From: Nymphaea colorata
Taxonomy: Eukaryota > Streptophyta > Magnoliopsida > Nymphaeales > Nymphaeaceae
Direction: 5' to 3'
NCBI RefSeq assembly: GCF_008831285.2
Contig: NC_045139.1
Span: 35,933,706 to 35,997,705, forward strand
DNA: 64,000 nucleotides
The translations under genes were made by a program, and so were the position numbers. The notes under the pieces were generated by a model. That model ran no database searches, had not been told where the DNA came from, and saw nothing but the letters and a program-made list of their open reading frames with translations. Each line of letters starts with the position of its first letter. Position 1 is the stretch's first letter. Shown piece by piece: positions 63,377 to 64,000 of this stretch.

Positions 63377-64000
63377 CTGCAAACACAGAAGGCATGTGCC
63401 AATTAAGACATTTGACACACCACATTGCTTTTAGTCATGTAATCATCTAGTTTCATTTCTTAACAAGCAAAAAGCCTTGATGTGATTGATGCTTTACCCA
63501 AATCATGAAAACTTTGGGCAAGAAAAGAAATTATTTTAAGTCAAACAAGTCTCGTTGATTGCTCACATATTCAAGGTGTCGCTTTTCAATCTACTTTGGT
63601 CTAATGAACAAAACATTTAGTGCAATAAGGGATTCATCTGTGCATTTATGTGTTTACACTTTATATTGCATTGAAATGGGAAGATGAGCACATTATGAGT
63701 AAACACTATTTTTAATATCAAAATTTCTGTTGAACAGGCCCCAATATGACCACATACACCAAATGGCCAGAATAAAAAAGAATGTGTGAGAACCAAATAA
63801 AACATAATCCATGGTATAAAAGACAAAGAATAAGCTCTGTTTTCTGATCCAATCAGCTCTTTATACCAAATGTCAGTTAATATCTCTTAAAAATTGACTC
63901 ACGTCTTACCCTTTTTATAGCAGTCTAATTTCATCATTGCAAAATTAGAACCAAAATAATCTGAAAACTAGCCAATCCTAAAGCAAGAATCTTAGCACGT
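63377..64000 (-). other. Intron of the ATAD2-like gene at the window edge
   Basis: The exon at 63376 begins after a GTTTGCAG-like acceptor, so upstream coding sequence must lie further right. I find no exon matching the expected N-terminus before 64000. The sequence is AT-rich with no other recognised feature. Confidence 0.6.

Overview
The window is nuclear DNA of a flowering plant. The genes are split by long AT-rich introns with canonical GT-AG borders. The DNA carries many (GA)n, (CT)n and (TA)n microsatellites and degenerate transposon debris, and every recognisable protein is a plant type: IQ67-domain protein, peroxisomal 4CL-like ligases, U2AF65 with an N-terminal RS/RD domain, and an ATAD2-like AAA ATPase. 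I cannot fix the species. An early-diverging angiosperm or other non-grass lineage is a guess only.

I reconstructed six genes exon by exon by conceptual splicing, and reading phase is kept across every junction. (1) An IQD13/IQD14-like calmodulin-binding scaffold on + (CDS 2913-7992, 5 coding exons, 507 aa), probably with two spliced noncoding leader exons further upstream. (2) A short bL31-type ribosomal protein on + (CDS 12440-12649, 69 aa) with a 5'-UTR intron. (3) 4CL-like A on - (22232-14370, 6 exons, 554 aa, ends SRL). (4) A U2AF65 splicing factor on - (42914-25978, 18 coding exons, 540 aa). (5) 4CL-like B on + (47553-51824, 6 exons, 566 aa, ends SRL). (6) An ATAD2/At1g05910-like AAA-ATPase with a bromodomain on - (63376-55235, 9 exons seen, 1153 aa), whose N-terminus lies beyond the right edge.

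The two 4CL-like genes are clearly paralogues. Exons 2-6 are 190, 146, 68, 103 and 126 nt in both, and both end in a peroxisomal PTS1-type SRL. They lie in inverted orientation on either side of U2AF65. Apart from that duplication the neighbours have unrelated jobs: calmodulin/microtubule scaffolding, organellar translation, peroxisomal acyl/aryl-CoA activation, 3' splice-site recognition, and chromatin-linked ATPase.

Intergenic stretches and big introns hold a degenerate Ty3/gypsy integrase fragment (about 34.56-35.35 kb, inside U2AF65 intron 7), several short elements with CGGAGCC-like ends, GGGCC/GCCCGA-rich dispersed repeats, and several local duplications (14.0, 30.2-30.5, 43.2, 53.7-54.8 and 58.3-59.1 kb). 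I found no rRNA, no convincing tRNA, no CRISPR array and no bacterial-type system. The window looks like ordinary plant gene space, and the findings are mostly about gene structure, paralogue divergence and repeat biology.
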